Shown in pieces: positions 51,838-62,030 of a stretch of 64,000 nt of DNA (positions are counted from its first letter, which is position 1; every line of letters begins with the position of its first letter). The notes below the pieces were generated by a model that was given only the letters and a program-made list of their open reading frames with translations, had not been told where the DNA came from and did no database searches. A program made the position numbers and the translations under genes. The DNA comes from Leptolyngbya sp. SIO1E4 (GTDB taxonomy: Bacteria > Cyanobacteriota > Cyanobacteriia > Phormidesmidales > Phormidesmidaceae), in assembly GCA_010672825.2 (NCBI GenBank), contig JAAHFU020000005.1:492230-556229 (forward strand), given 5' to 3'.

Positions 51838-54102
51838 ATGGCTATTGGCTTCATCAACAATCTTGCTTCTCAATTTCGGCTCGATCCTAGCCGCACTCCC
51901 ACCCTCATTCAAATGGAGAATGTTGAATGTGGGGCGGCGTCACTGGGGATTATTCTGGGCTATTACGGTCGGATAGTCCCTCTGCCAGAACTGCGGCGTG
52001 ACTGCGGTGTTTCCAGAGACGGCAGTAAAGCCTCTAATGTGTTGAAGGCGGCTCGGCTGTATGGGATGCAAGCTAAAGGCTTCCGCCGTGGCATCGATGA
52101 ACTGAAGGGAGTCCGGCTGCCGTGTATTGTCTTTTGGAATTTCAATCACTTTTTAGTGGTTGAAAAGTTTGTCGGTGACCAGGTTTATCTCAATGATCCC
52201 GCGTCTGGTCGGCGACGAATTTCTCAGGAAGAATTTAACGCTGCTTATACAGGGGTTGTCCTGGTTTTAGAACCCGGGCCAGGCTTTGAGAAGGGGGGCA
52301 AAAAGAAAGGGATTTTGCCAGCCCTCTTATCGCGGCTGAGCAACTCTAAACAGGCACTCCTGTTTTGTCTCTTGGCTGGCTTGCTCTTGACGCTGCCTCG
52401 TCTAGCCGTTCCGGCGTTTACCCAAGTATTTGTTGATGAAGTACTGGTGCAAAACCGCAATGATTGGTTGCGTCCTTTGCTGTTGGGCATGATCTTCACA
52501 GCACTGCTTCAAGGCTTGCTGAGTCGCTTGCGGCAGACCTATTTACGCCGACTCATGATTAAGCTGTCGCTGGCGATGTCAGGGCAGTTCATTTGGCATA
52601 CTTTGCGCCTGTCTGTGGGGTTTTACGCGCAACGCTATGCCGGGGAAATTAGTAACCGTACTCAACTCAACGATAAAGTCGCCAACGTGATTTCTGGTCA
52701 ACTGGCGACCACCCTTATCGACACCCTGATGATTGTGTTCTATGCCGCCATCATGTTTGCCTATGATTGGCTGCTAACCGTGATCGCCATCTGCTTTGCT
52801 GCCATCAACCTCATCGTCTTAAAACTACTTTCCGACAGCCGTACCGACGTCAACAGCAAACTAGCCCAAGAAAGTGGCAAAAGTATTGGCGTGGCGATTA
52901 GTGGTTTGCTCTCCATTGAAAGCGTTAAGGCTTCTGGCTTAGAGGCTGATCTATTCTCTAAGTTTTCGGGATATTACGCCAAGCTGAACAATGCTCAGCT
53001 GCAAGCTGGGTTACCGAATCAACTGCTCGCGACTTTGCCAGAGTTTCTATCGTCTATTGCCATCGCCGTCATTTTGTTGGTGGGTGGGTTGCGAGTAATG
53101 AACGGCACTCTCAGCATCGGGATGTTGGTGGCTTATCAGACCTTGACTGCCAGCTTTCTGGCACCTGTGACCACACTGTTGAGCTTTGGCAGCACTCTCC
53201 AAGATCTGGAAGCTGACTTGAACCGATTGGACGATGTGCTCGAAAATCCCCTTGATCCGGAAGCCGAACGTCAGACCACTCTAAATTTGGCTGATCTCAA
53301 CCATGCGGGACAGACCTTGTCTCCACTGAGACAGGGGTTTCGCCTTCGGGGACATGTGGAACTGCGAGATTTAACCTTCGGCTATAGTCGCTTAGAACCG
53401 CCCCTGATTGACCAGCTCAACCTCACCTTAAAACCTGGTCAACGGGTGGCCTTGGTGGGCGGCAGCGGCTCTGGCAAATCTACCGTAGCGAAGCTGGTAA
53501 CCGGGTTGTACTCACCTTGGTCAGGCTCGCTTTTGTTTGACGGCGTGCCCCGCGACGAGATTCCCCGCTCGGTGTTGGCCAACTCTCTGGCGATGGTTGA
53601 GCAAGACATTTTTTTGTTTGCGGGAACTGTGCGAGACAACCTTACCCTGTGGGATCCCACTGTACCGCTGGAGGATATTGTCCAGGCGTGTAAAGATGCT
53701 GAAATTCATGAGCTGGTTGCCCTGATGCCTGGTGGCTATGACGCCAAACTCTCAGAAGGCGGCACCAGCGTCAGTGGTGGCCAGCGGCAGCGCCTCGAAA
53801 TCGCCCGTTCTCTGGTGCGTAACCCGGCAGTTCTGGTGCTGGATGAAGCCACTAGCGCTTTGGATGCGGAAACAGAGCTGTTAATTGACCGTCATCTGCG
53901 TCGTCGCGGGTGCTCTTGCATTGTGGTGGCCCACCGCCTCAGCACGATTCGCGACTGCGATGAAATCATCGTGCTGGATCGGGGCAAAGTCGCCCAACGG
54001 GGCACCCACGAAGAACTCCGCCTGCAGGCAGGGTTATATCAGGAACTTGTCGGGACGGCAGACGCCACCAATGCAATCGGTGATCGGGGAGGAGCAACCT
54101 AA
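51838..54102 (+). CDS. NHLM bacteriocin exporter: C39 peptidase-ABC transporter
   Basis: 754 residues from ATG 51838. An N-terminal C39 peptidase domain with catalytic C31 (QMENVECGAASL), H104 (NFNHFLVV) and D120 (LNDPASGRR) cuts leader peptides after double glycine. Six membrane helices follow (about 165-440), then an ATPase with GGSGSGKST, VSGGQRQRLE and VLVLDEATSALD. It should cleave the VAGG site of the precursor at 63593-63949 and export the core. The stop codon overlaps the start of the next ABC gene by one base (TAATG). This is the TIGR03796-type NHLM transporter architecture. Confidence 0.94.
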   Translation: MAIGFINNLASQFRLDPSRTPTLIQMENVECGAASLGIILGYYGRIVPLPELRRDCGVSRDGSKASNVLKAARLYGMQAKGFRRGIDELKGVRLPCIVFWNFNHFLVVEKFVGDQVYLNDPASGRRRISQEEFNAAYTGVVLVLEPGPGFEKGGKKKGILPALLSRLSNSKQALLFCLLAGLLLTLPRLAVPAFTQVFVDEVLVQNRNDWLRPLLLGMIFTALLQGLLSRLRQTYLRRLMIKLSLAMSGQFIWHTLRLSVGFYAQRYAGEISNRTQLNDKVANVISGQLATTLIDTLMIVFYAAIMFAYDWLLTVIAICFAAINLIVLKLLSDSRTDVNSKLAQESGKSIGVAISGLLSIESVKASGLEADLFSKFSGYYAKLNNAQLQAGLPNQLLATLPEFLSSIAIAVILLVGGLRVMNGTLSIGMLVAYQTLTASFLAPVTTLLSFGSTLQDLEADLNRLDDVLENPLDPEAERQTTLNLADLNHAGQTLSPLRQGFRLRGHVELRDLTFGYSRLEPPLIDQLNLTLKPGQRVALVGGSGSGKSTVAKLVTGLYSPWSGSLLFDGVPRDEIPRSVLANSLAMVEQDIFLFAGTVRDNLTLWDPTVPLEDIVQACKDAEIHELVALMPGGYDAKLSEGGTSVSGGQRQRLEIARSLVRNPAVLVLDEATSALDAETELLIDRHLRRRGCSCIVVAHRLSTIRDCDEIIVLDRGKVAQRGTHEELRLQAGLYQELVGTADATNAIGDRGGAT

Positions 54103-57035
54103 TGCGCGAGCTTGATGCCTTACCCCCATCCCTCACGCTACAAGGGAATCAACCTCTGATACTGCAGGATGCCAATACTGCTTGGCAGGTGCGTTCTGGT
54201 TCACTGGCGCTGTTTGTAGTGCAGGTAGATGCCAACCAAGAACCGATTTCTCAACGCCGATATCTCTTTACTGTCGGCGCTGGGGAATGGATTTTGGGTA
54301 CAGGGCTATTAGCGGGTAAGGATACGGATTATGCCATCGTGGCGGTGGCCTATGAGACCTCAATCTTGGAGCCGCTGGCGATCGCTAAGCTGATGGCTGA
54401 GGTCGCTGCTGGCGATGCGGCAGCAATCGAGGGCCTCGAAACCTGGATACTTCATTGTAGTGCCGGGCTGGTTGAACATCCCCTCGATATCGTACCGAAA
54501 GGCTATGAAACCATCTATGCCAAACAATCTAAGTTTCTCTCCCTACAGCAACATCAGGTGTTGCACCTTGAGCGCCACACAGTGAACTGGGTCAAGGTGC
54601 TTAAAGGCCACACGCGGTGGCTAGGTTTAGAACCGCTTGAGGTCGCCACCGCCAGCTCCACGTTTCCCGTAACGGCTGACCTCTGGCTACAGGCCCAAGT
54701 GCCCACTGAGCTGGCAACCTTAACGCTGGGAGACGCCCTCGATCTAAATGAGCTCACAGCCGATGACCTCCTGCAGGGCATGGCCCAATTCCATCGCCAT
54801 CTTTTCCATTACCTGGAGCAGTGGGAACAGCAAATTACAACGGTTGAATTTCAGCAGTTTCAAGAGCGCCAGCAACTTACCCAACAGGTTGTGACTGGGG
54901 CCATTGGCAAACTGACCAGCGTGCTGAATACCGAAGCCGTCACCATTGCCCAGGTGGGGACCCCGCTCTTGGTGGCGGCTGGAGCAGTGGGGCGGGCTAT
55001 GGGCATTGAGGTCAAACCACCAGCGAATTCTATTGATCTTGAGCGCGTTCAGGAACCGATAGAGGCCATTGCCAGTGCCTCGAAATTTCGCATCCGCCGG
55101 GTGCTGCTCACGGGTGATTGGTGGAATCATGAGCAAGGGCCATTACTCACCTACACCGAAGCGGGAGAACCCTGCGCGCTGTTACCAGAAGGCCGCAGAC
55201 GCTACGTGCTCTTTGACCCAGTTACTCTGAGCAAAACTCCGGTAGACGAAGCGATCGTCGATACTTTGGGCGTCGAAGCCTGTATGTTCTATCGCCCCCT
55301 GCCAGAGAAAATCGTTCAGGCCTTTGAAATTCTCCAGTTTGCCGTGCGGGGACATATTAAGGATATCGCCTGGATCGTGGGCCTGGGAGTTGTGGGTTCA
55401 TTATTAGGCATGGTTGTTCCTCAAGCGACCTCACTTTTAGTAAACGATGCGATTCCGGCAGGGGATCGAGCGTTGCTCTTCCAGCTAGGTCTGGCCCTGA
55501 TTGTGGCAGCTTTCGCCAAAACGATTTTTGAGTTTGCTCAGGGGTTAGTCTCGTTGCGAGTAGAAACTGCCGCTGACAGCACACTTCAACCGGCAGTATG
55601 GGATCGGCTCCTGCAACTCCACCCGTCATTTTTCCGAGACTATGCCACAGGAGACTTACTGCTTCGCCTGTTGTCTGTGAGCCAGATTCGCCAACAATTG
55701 AGCGGCGCTACCCAGCAATCTTTGCTAAACGGAGTATTTGCTCTGTTAAACCTGGGGCTCATGTTTGTCTATAACGTCAAACTTGCCATAGTCGCTATTT
55801 GCGTAACGGTTGTCACCACCGGAATCACCTTTTTGACGAGTTTCAAACTGGTTAAAAAGGCCCGCAGTCAAGAAGTGCTAGACGGAGAAATTAACAGTCT
55901 GAACGTTGAACTGATTAATGGAGTTGCTAAGTTACGGGTGGCGGCGGCAGAAGAACGGGCTTTGGGAGCCTGGGCACAGCTGTTTGCGCAGCGGACTCAA
56001 CTCGCAGCCGGTATCCAACGCTTAAACGACAGCATCACTGTCCTTACAGAGGCTCTGCCCCTGCTCAGTTCTGTCCTGATTTTTTGGTTTGCCATTCTGG
56101 CCTTACAGGCGGCCCAGGCTGATGGTAGGGCAGGCTTAACGATTGGAACCTTTCTAGCCTTTAACTCAGCGTATGGCACTTTCTTGGGAGGAGTGACATC
56201 CCTCGGCAATACCGTAACTGACATCCTGGGCATTGTTCCTTTATGGGAACGGGCTGAGGTAATTGTGAAGGGCACCCCGGAAGCTGACTCTAGCAAGACC
56301 GATTCCGGCAGACTTACCGGACAACTGAGCCTAGACCATGTCACATTTCGCTATCGGGAGGATGGTCCGCTGATTTTGGATGATGTCAGCATTCACGCAG
56401 AACCAGGAGAATTTATTGCCTTAGTGGGTCCGTCAGGCAGTGGCAAATCTACCGTATTTAGAATGCTGCTAGGATTTGAAACGCCCCTTTCAGGGACTGT
56501 GTACTACGATGGCCAAGATTTATCTGGCCTCGATATTCAAGCGGTACGTCGTCAGTTAGGGGTTGTTTTGCAAAATGGTCGCATTGGCGCCGGCAGCATT
56601 ATCGACAACATCACTGGGGGAGCGCTGGTTTCTCTAGACGAGGCCTGGGAAGCTGCCACCTTATCGGGATTAGCCGACGATATTCGGCAAATGCCCATGG
56701 GCATACATACCGTAGTCAGCGAAGGGGGCACCAACCTATCAGGCGGTCAACGACAGCGGTTGTTGATTGCTAGAGCAATTGTGTTAAAACCCAATATCAT
56801 TCTGCTTGATGAAGCGACGAGTGCACTTGATAACCGCACCCAAAACATTGTCACGGAAAGCTTAGACGGTTTGAATGCGACTCGGGTCGTCATTGCCCAC
56901 CGATTGAGCACTATTCGTAACGCTGATCGAATTTATGTCATCCAAGCCGGACGAGTGATGCAGGTGGGAGATTTTGATGAACTGGTTAATCAGGAAGGCA
57001 TCTTTGCGACCCTAGCAGCGCGTCAATTAGATTAA
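54102..57035 (+). CDS. NHLM bacteriocin system ABC transporter without peptidase
   Basis: 977 residues. The N-terminal 420 residues include a cNMP-binding-like sensory region (FLSLQQHQVLHLERHTVNWVKVLKG) and an inactive domain. Membrane helices (about 430-715) and an ATPase (about 740-970; VGPSGSGKSTVF, LSGGQRQRLLIARAI, IILLDEATSALD) follow. This matches the TIGR03797-type partner of the peptidase-bearing NHLM transporter, and the two probably form a heterodimer. It is the last gene of the kamA operon; a hairpin lies 90 bp downstream. Confidence 0.92.
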   Translation: MRELDALPPSLTLQGNQPLILQDANTAWQVRSGSLALFVVQVDANQEPISQRRYLFTVGAGEWILGTGLLAGKDTDYAIVAVAYETSILEPLAIAKLMAEVAAGDAAAIEGLETWILHCSAGLVEHPLDIVPKGYETIYAKQSKFLSLQQHQVLHLERHTVNWVKVLKGHTRWLGLEPLEVATASSTFPVTADLWLQAQVPTELATLTLGDALDLNELTADDLLQGMAQFHRHLFHYLEQWEQQITTVEFQQFQERQQLTQQVVTGAIGKLTSVLNTEAVTIAQVGTPLLVAAGAVGRAMGIEVKPPANSIDLERVQEPIEAIASASKFRIRRVLLTGDWWNHEQGPLLTYTEAGEPCALLPEGRRRYVLFDPVTLSKTPVDEAIVDTLGVEACMFYRPLPEKIVQAFEILQFAVRGHIKDIAWIVGLGVVGSLLGMVVPQATSLLVNDAIPAGDRALLFQLGLALIVAAFAKTIFEFAQGLVSLRVETAADSTLQPAVWDRLLQLHPSFFRDYATGDLLLRLLSVSQIRQQLSGATQQSLLNGVFALLNLGLMFVYNVKLAIVAICVTVVTTGITFLTSFKLVKKARSQEVLDGEINSLNVELINGVAKLRVAAAEERALGAWAQLFAQRTQLAAGIQRLNDSITVLTEALPLLSSVLIFWFAILALQAAQADGRAGLTIGTFLAFNSAYGTFLGGVTSLGNTVTDILGIVPLWERAEVIVKGTPEADSSKTDSGRLTGQLSLDHVTFRYREDGPLILDDVSIHAEPGEFIALVGPSGSGKSTVFRMLLGFETPLSGTVYYDGQDLSGLDIQAVRRQLGVVLQNGRIGAGSIIDNITGGALVSLDEAWEAATLSGLADDIRQMPMGIHTVVSEGGTNLSGGQRQRLLIARAIVLKPNIILLDEATSALDNRTQNIVTESLDGLNATRVVIAHRLSTIRNADRIYVIQAGRVMQVGDFDELVNQEGIFATLAARQLD

Positions 57036-57126
57036 ATCGCATCAACGGCAATCGTAGTTTTGATTGGGCTCATGCCGATCGCTCAAACTTCGGTGCATTT
57101 ACGCTTCAAAAGCGATGATAGCCATC

Positions 57127-57147
57127 CTAGAAACTCTAAGTTTCTAG
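57127..57147 (+). terminator. hairpin after the NHLM operon
   Basis: CTAGAAACT (57127-57135), CTA loop, AGTTTCTAG (57139-57147): a perfect 9-bp stem with a 3-base loop, 92 bp after the ABC gene stop. No T-tract follows, so terminator function is only likely, not sure. Confidence 0.4.
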
Positions 57148-57165
57148 ATGAGCGTGTTAGCAACA

Positions 57166-57261
57166 TCAATCTTTGCCTAAAACATCAGGCAACCACAATA
57201 TCGCAACGACTAGTAAGCAAATGACGACTAACGCAACAGTATAAGAAGTTGTGCCCTGCAT
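57166..57261 (-). CDS. 31-residue single-membrane-helix small protein (candidate)
   Basis: Minus-strand ATG at 57261 to TGA at 57166: a 31-residue product with Thr/Ser near the N-terminus, one strong hydrophobic helix (VALVVICLLVVAILWL, about 9-24) and a short polar tail PDVLGKD. AGGTGA lies about 9 bases before the start. It has the size and layout of small cyanobacterial membrane subunits, but I recognise no family such as PetL, PetN or PsaM. It stands alone between the NHLM operon and the HAMP-sensor gene. It could be a chance ORF. Confidence 0.35.
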   Translation of the reverse strand: MQGTTSYTVALVVICLLVVAILWLPDVLGKD

Positions 57262-57461
57262 AATTATTTGTCACCTGATATTCCTTAAGTTTTGAGCCAG
57301 CTTAGGATGCGTTATCAATGAAACATATGAATACTCTGAGGATAGATATAGCTACGCCAGGTTCAGTAAAGCCATCTAGAGGCTAAAACCAGGGTTATAT
57401 CACTATTTTATCAGCAAAAGACAACCGCTCCTAGAATGTTTTATAGCAACATAATAGTCAG

Positions 57462-58607
57462 TTAACTCTCTTTGCCTTGAGGTTCATTGCTGGCTTTTTT
57501 CATTGCAGCACGAATTTTGTCAGACTTTAATTGCAAATCTCGGAAAAAATCACTGCCAATAATTTTCTGTACTTGTTTCTCACGTTTCACTTCATCAATT
57601 TCAACTTTCAACTCTTTAACCTGCATTTTGAGGGAATCCTCTCGTTTCTTAACCTTGCCAACCATCAGCAAGAAAACCTCAGCAAGGGTACTCACTTCGT
57701 CTGGAAATCGTCGATGGTGAAATGACTTCAAATCGTAGGTATAATCGCCTTCACCAATCTGTTCAGCAGCATTAGTGAGCTGGATAATTGGCCTGGTGAG
57801 CAAGCCAGAAAGGATATAAACTAATAGAAATAAAAACAAATAGATAAACAGAAAGCTCAACAACATACGATTTCGTATCGCAGATTTCACTTCCTGCACG
57901 TAACTGGCTTCAAAGTCGATTCCAAGCACAGCAACTGTTTCTCCCTCATGATTTTTTAGAGGCAGATAAGTCGTAATCCAGCTACCAAAAAATCCATCAT
58001 TGTACAATGGGCGATCAACTAAACCATCTCCCTGAAATGCCTGAACATGAAAATCATTAGAGGGAATTGCCTCTAAGAACCTAGCAGCTTTTGAAGGATC
58101 ATGCCTAACCCAGAGATCTACTAAAAAAACTGTAGACAGAGAATAGTCTTCTTCAAGATTTGCTAATCGCTCCTGACTGATGATGGGCGGACGATTTTCC
58201 GGAAACGCTGGGTTGACATTAGCGTCAAAATCTCCAGGAGACTCGTCAACCACAATAAAGGTATAAAGCCAAGCCTGTGGTTCAATATCGTTGACTCTTT
58301 GAAATAAGGCTAAATATTTCTGAAATATCGGATCGGTTGGGATACCACCATCGGCTAAATCATCCTTGAAAGTAGTTCCTTTTTCATAAAGTTCGACCAC
58401 TTCATTTGGATCTATTTCTTCCGCCGCACCGACAACTGCTTGACGCATATCCGTGTACAGCCGCTCAGTTGTTCTGCTAATAGTGAATGTATAAAACCAA
58501 TAAAAAGCGAAACCAAATATAACAGTAAATAGTAGTGTAAAGCCAATTAGAATTTTAGTTTGAAGACTCAATTTCCTTTCTATGTTAGGCTGATTAGATT
58601 GATTCAT
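57462..58607 (-). CDS. membrane sensor with Cache-like domain and HAMP
   Basis: 381 residues. A first membrane helix (about 17-38), an extracytoplasmic Cache-like sensor (about 40-245; WLYTFIVVDES, then AVLGIDFEASYVQE), a second helix (about 250-270), HAMP (about 270-325; TRPIIQLTNAAEQIGEGDY) and a coiled coil tail without kinase, cyclase or methyl-accepting domain. It therefore lacks a visible output module and might act through protein contact. Transcribed after the MFS-like gene with a 35-bp gap, in the tolC set on the minus strand. Its ligand is unknown. Confidence 0.78.
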   Translation of the reverse strand: MNQSNQPNIERKLSLQTKILIGFTLLFTVIFGFAFYWFYTFTISRTTERLYTDMRQAVVGAAEEIDPNEVVELYEKGTTFKDDLADGGIPTDPIFQKYLALFQRVNDIEPQAWLYTFIVVDESPGDFDANVNPAFPENRPPIISQERLANLEEDYSLSTVFLVDLWVRHDPSKAARFLEAIPSNDFHVQAFQGDGLVDRPLYNDGFFGSWITTYLPLKNHEGETVAVLGIDFEASYVQEVKSAIRNRMLLSFLFIYLFLFLLVYILSGLLTRPIIQLTNAAEQIGEGDYTYDLKSFHHRRFPDEVSTLAEVFLLMVGKVKKREDSLKMQVKELKVEIDEVKREKQVQKIIGSDFFRDLQLKSDKIRAAMKKASNEPQGKES

Positions 58608-58642
58608 GTTTGCCCGACTAATAAAGAACTCATTATCTATGT

Positions 58643-60001
58643 TCAGGAATCTAGCTTATCAATTACATTCTTGCTGCGTTGACGCCTTTTTAAGCGCCAG
58701 TTGAAAAGACTGTCATCATAAACTGAACGCATCTTAAGAATAGCAAATAAAGCAATGAAGCCTACTATAGCTCCGAGACTCAGATATATGTAGACATAAT
58801 CTGTTATACCAAGGGAGCGGCTAATGAGAATGATTCCGCCCACGACTGAAGCTGTTAGGATTGCGGCAGTTGCCACCAGGTACGAATCCAAGAATAGACT
58901 CACTCGTCCGCGCCGCTCTTCTGGAACGAAAGCCTGAAAAGAGCGTCTCGACGTTTTGTCGATGGTATAAAGTGGCACATTATGTAGCAGTACTGCTCCG
59001 ACACTACCCCATAGCCCAGGATTGAAAATGACCAATAAGGCAGCTCCTACAGTTGCTATGGGACTCAATAGAAACGCATTTTTAAGATCAAATTTATCGA
59101 TCAGGAATCGAGTAAATGTCGATTCGAAAATCAAGTAGCCAATGACTCGAACTAATACAAATGCGCTAAAGAATTTCTGATAGCTGTTTTGATCAGGAAA
59201 GACTGACGCAGAGGCAAAAAGTAAGTGAAAGTCAAAAATATTTTCGCAAACGACTACTGCCAGAATTGAAATAGTCAAATATCGGAAAGTCGAGATAGAT
59301 TTCACAAAGTTCCATCCCTCCAATAAGGTTTCTCGAAATCGCTGACCTTGAACCTGAGTTTGCCTAATGTGTACCTTTTGCAGGCCGAACAGGAAAACCA
59401 GATATAGAATTAGGTAAATAAATGCATTAAAGATAATCAATTCAGCATTGTCACTATTAACTTTTTGTAGCAGGTCCTGTGAAAAAGCGGCGATGAGGAT
59501 GCCAATCAGATTGCCGAATAGTCCGAGCGCTGAAATCAACGGGAATAGCCTTTGAGCCTGACGAGGTTCAAACATATCACTTGCCAATACCCAAAATATT
59601 AAAGGAAAGAAAATAAATTGCTGTTCAGAGAGTAAGTAAAACAGTGAACTATTTAACCAGGCTGGAGCTTGTAGAACAAACAGACATCTGAGGAATATAA
59701 AGGCCAGCCCCAGCCCAAAACAGGTGGCCTGCATTAACTTGATGCGATCAAAGCGATCAACTAACAGCGTGTGGGTGCCTGTCATCACAATGCTGATGAA
59801 GCTATTCACGAGCATCAGCAGCAAAAATTGTGGTGCCCCAACATCTGTAATAAACCGGCTGATTGACTCAATTTCAGCAATTTTCTGGGCTAGGGAATTG
59901 CCGAGGAGGGCAATTCCTAAAATCAGCACTAGGTTAAGCTCGCCGGGGCGTAAGTTCCAAATCCGCATTAGAAAAGCCTTTATTCTGGACAGAAATTCCA
60001 A
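58643..60001 (-). CDS. MFS/ADP-ATP-translocase-like 12-helix membrane transporter
   Basis: 452 residues with about 12 hydrophobic helices, starting RIWNLRPGELNLVLILGIALLGNSLAQK, a pattern like NTT/MFS-type proteins that are found as Npt1-like transporters in many bacteria. Basic loops PRQAQRLFPLISALG and PEERRGRVSLFLDSYL are also typical. The C-terminus is very basic (RLKRRQRSKNV). The substrate is unknown. It lies 67 bp downstream of the TolC-like gene, on the same strand, so they are likely one operon with the HAMP sensor. Confidence 0.7.
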   Translation of the reverse strand: MEFLSRIKAFLMRIWNLRPGELNLVLILGIALLGNSLAQKIAEIESISRFITDVGAPQFLLLMLVNSFISIVMTGTHTLLVDRFDRIKLMQATCFGLGLAFIFLRCLFVLQAPAWLNSSLFYLLSEQQFIFFPLIFWVLASDMFEPRQAQRLFPLISALGLFGNLIGILIAAFSQDLLQKVNSDNAELIIFNAFIYLILYLVFLFGLQKVHIRQTQVQGQRFRETLLEGWNFVKSISTFRYLTISILAVVVCENIFDFHLLFASASVFPDQNSYQKFFSAFVLVRVIGYLIFESTFTRFLIDKFDLKNAFLLSPIATVGAALLVIFNPGLWGSVGAVLLHNVPLYTIDKTSRRSFQAFVPEERRGRVSLFLDSYLVATAAILTASVVGGIILISRSLGITDYVYIYLSLGAIVGFIALFAILKMRSVYDDSLFNWRLKRRQRSKNVIDKLDS

Positions 60002-60068
60002 CAGAAGAGTGCCGTATCAGCCGACGAGAGCCCGGACAGCACTGGCATCGTGAACTTAACCGTGTGCT

Positions 60069-62030
60069 TCATTCGGGCTCTGCTTCAGGTTGGGAGGCAC
60101 TGATCCCGATAAACCGTTGCAAAGCTGCTATGGACCGGTTGTAACCGAGTACAGCAGTTGTCACGTTCCCCAGTGCCTGAGTGAGTCGAAATTCGGCATC
60201 CAGCACATCAGACTGAGTGCCCACTCCCGCCTGGAAGCGGAGCCGCGCAATTCTCAAGGCTTCTTCTGCCCGTGATACTGCATTTTCAGCGGTTTCTAGA
60301 TTTTCGGTATTAGCCAGTAAGCTGGCATAAGCTTGAGTGATTTCTGAGCGAATCTGGTTGCTGGTCTCCGAAAATTGCAGGTCAGCAACTTCAATGTTGG
60401 CTTCTGCGGCCCTCGCCCCCGCGTTGGCGGCACCCCCATCCAAGATTAACCAGTTGACTGTGAGCCCTAACGAGTAGCCGTCTCCAAACCCCTCTACTGC
60501 AGAACCCCGAGGGTCATCTGTATATAGTTGTAGGAGATCATAAGTGGCAAACAGATTTACTTGGGGACGAGTGCCAGCGAGTGCAGCTTGTCGCTGGGCC
60601 TCGGCAGCCTGTCGCTGGGCTAATTGTTGGTCAAGTTCTGCACGATTTTGTAAGGCCAGAAAAATCGTCTCCTCTAACGAAAGCTGCCAAGGATCGACCG
60701 TGGCTACCGGCTCAGCCGTCGTAATCGTGAGCCCCAGTGGAGTACTCAGAATTTGGACTAAGGTGCTTTGGGCCGATTCGACCTGGCTTTCGGCATTAAT
60801 CAAGTTTTGCTGAGAGGCATCTAACTCGACTTGGGAGTTGAGGAGGTCTAACCGAGTCGCCAGGCCAGCTCCTAATAGTGCTTCAATGTCTCTGAGGCTA
60901 CGACTACGGCGTTCGATGTCTGCCCTGAAAATTTCGGCCTGGGACTCTGCATCTTGCAGGTCATAGTAGGCATTGGTGACCTGCAGGCGAACTTCCTGCT
61001 GCAAACGATTGACTTCAAGAGCGGTAAATTCAGTCTGGGCTTCGGCTTGCTGAATGCTGGCAGTTCGCTGTGGCGAATACAGCGCGTAGTTAACTTGTAA
61101 GCCTCCCGATAAATTTGTTGTGGCGTAGCTATCTAGCTGGTTCAAGGCGATTTGGCTACTTTGCAGATTTTGTTGCAACTGAGAAAGCTGCAAAGACAGG
61201 ACAACGACTTCTACTGGGTCGGTGACGGTGGGAAGCGTATTTTGAATCGTATTGATGGCTGATGTGGTTTCAGCAATTTGAGAGGTTAGCTGATCGCGGG
61301 TGGCGTTTGTTGAGATTTCAGTCGAAGGGTCAAGTTGACGACTGACTTGCCCTTGCAAGCTGAGGGTGGGAAATAGCTGGGCTCTAGCTTGGTCAACCAA
61401 AGCCTGATCTCGCCGTAATTGGGTACGGGCAATTTGTAATGGCCGATTATTGGTCTCTGCAAGGCTAATAGCTTGTTCTAGGGTGAGGGGGATAACCTTA
61501 TCAACCCTGATCACGTCGGGGGAGTCTGGCAGTTCCAGAAGATTGTCACTGGGGTTGAGGTTGACGCCTGTATCGGTGCCAGGGAAGGTTGGTGCAGCAG
61601 GATCTGGCTCAGAAGGAACGTCTAACTCCTCTGAGTCAATCGGGCTTTGTTGCGCAATAACATCCCCAGAATTTGAGTCTACGATCGCCCCTTCACTGGT
61701 TGAAAGGACAGTTTGCGATCGCCCCCGATCCTGATCATCAACCGCTGCACTTGGACTCTGAGGCGGCCACGGGAAATTTTGAATTCGCTGCTGAGCTGGG
61801 GGCACCTGCCTGGACTCAACCTTCTCCATCGAGCCTATCGACCGGTCAGAAAAGTTGAGCTTTTCCGGCTCCCCTAGCAGTGGGTTTGAGGTGCTGCTGA
61901 AAACCGCATCCCTCGCAAAATCATGAGTCGCTTCTACCGGTGTAGTTGCTCTCGCGTGGCCGTTAAAGCCGAGGGTGAGGGAACAGGTCAAGAAGTTGAG
62001 CAGAGAAATTTTGATTAAGGTTGAGCCCAT
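60069..62030 (-). CDS. TolC-family outer-membrane efflux protein
   Basis: 653 residues. Signal peptide (MGSTLIKISLLNFLTCSLTLG), a long disordered Pro/Ser/Asp-rich N-terminal region (about 30-200), then two TolC repeats (about 205-440 and 450-640) with TLEQAISLAETNNRPLQIA and LSLEETIFLALQNRAELDQQ at their starts, and coiled-coil segments rich in Ala and Gln. Outer-membrane channel for type I or RND export. In cyanobacteria such a channel pairs with HlyD adaptors, and the NHLM HlyD at 50320 is the nearest candidate partner. The extended N-terminus is longer than in classical TolC. Confidence 0.9.
   Translation of the reverse strand: MGSTLIKISLLNFLTCSLTLGFNGHARATTPVEATHDFARDAVFSSTSNPLLGEPEKLNFSDRSIGSMEKVESRQVPPAQQRIQNFPWPPQSPSAAVDDQDRGRSQTVLSTSEGAIVDSNSGDVIAQQSPIDSEELDVPSEPDPAAPTFPGTDTGVNLNPSDNLLELPDSPDVIRVDKVIPLTLEQAISLAETNNRPLQIARTQLRRDQALVDQARAQLFPTLSLQGQVSRQLDPSTEISTNATRDQLTSQIAETTSAINTIQNTLPTVTDPVEVVVLSLQLSQLQQNLQSSQIALNQLDSYATTNLSGGLQVNYALYSPQRTASIQQAEAQTEFTALEVNRLQQEVRLQVTNAYYDLQDAESQAEIFRADIERRSRSLRDIEALLGAGLATRLDLLNSQVELDASQQNLINAESQVESAQSTLVQILSTPLGLTITTAEPVATVDPWQLSLEETIFLALQNRAELDQQLAQRQAAEAQRQAALAGTRPQVNLFATYDLLQLYTDDPRGSAVEGFGDGYSLGLTVNWLILDGGAANAGARAAEANIEVADLQFSETSNQIRSEITQAYASLLANTENLETAENAVSRAEEALRIARLRFQAGVGTQSDVLDAEFRLTQALGNVTTAVLGYNRSIAALQRFIGISASQPEAEPE

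Noticed and set aside
57138..57155. GATGAGCGT on the plus strand resembles the reverse complement of the 17-bp operator
   Set aside because: Only the core matches, there is no partner at 22 bp, and no suitable gene start follows.
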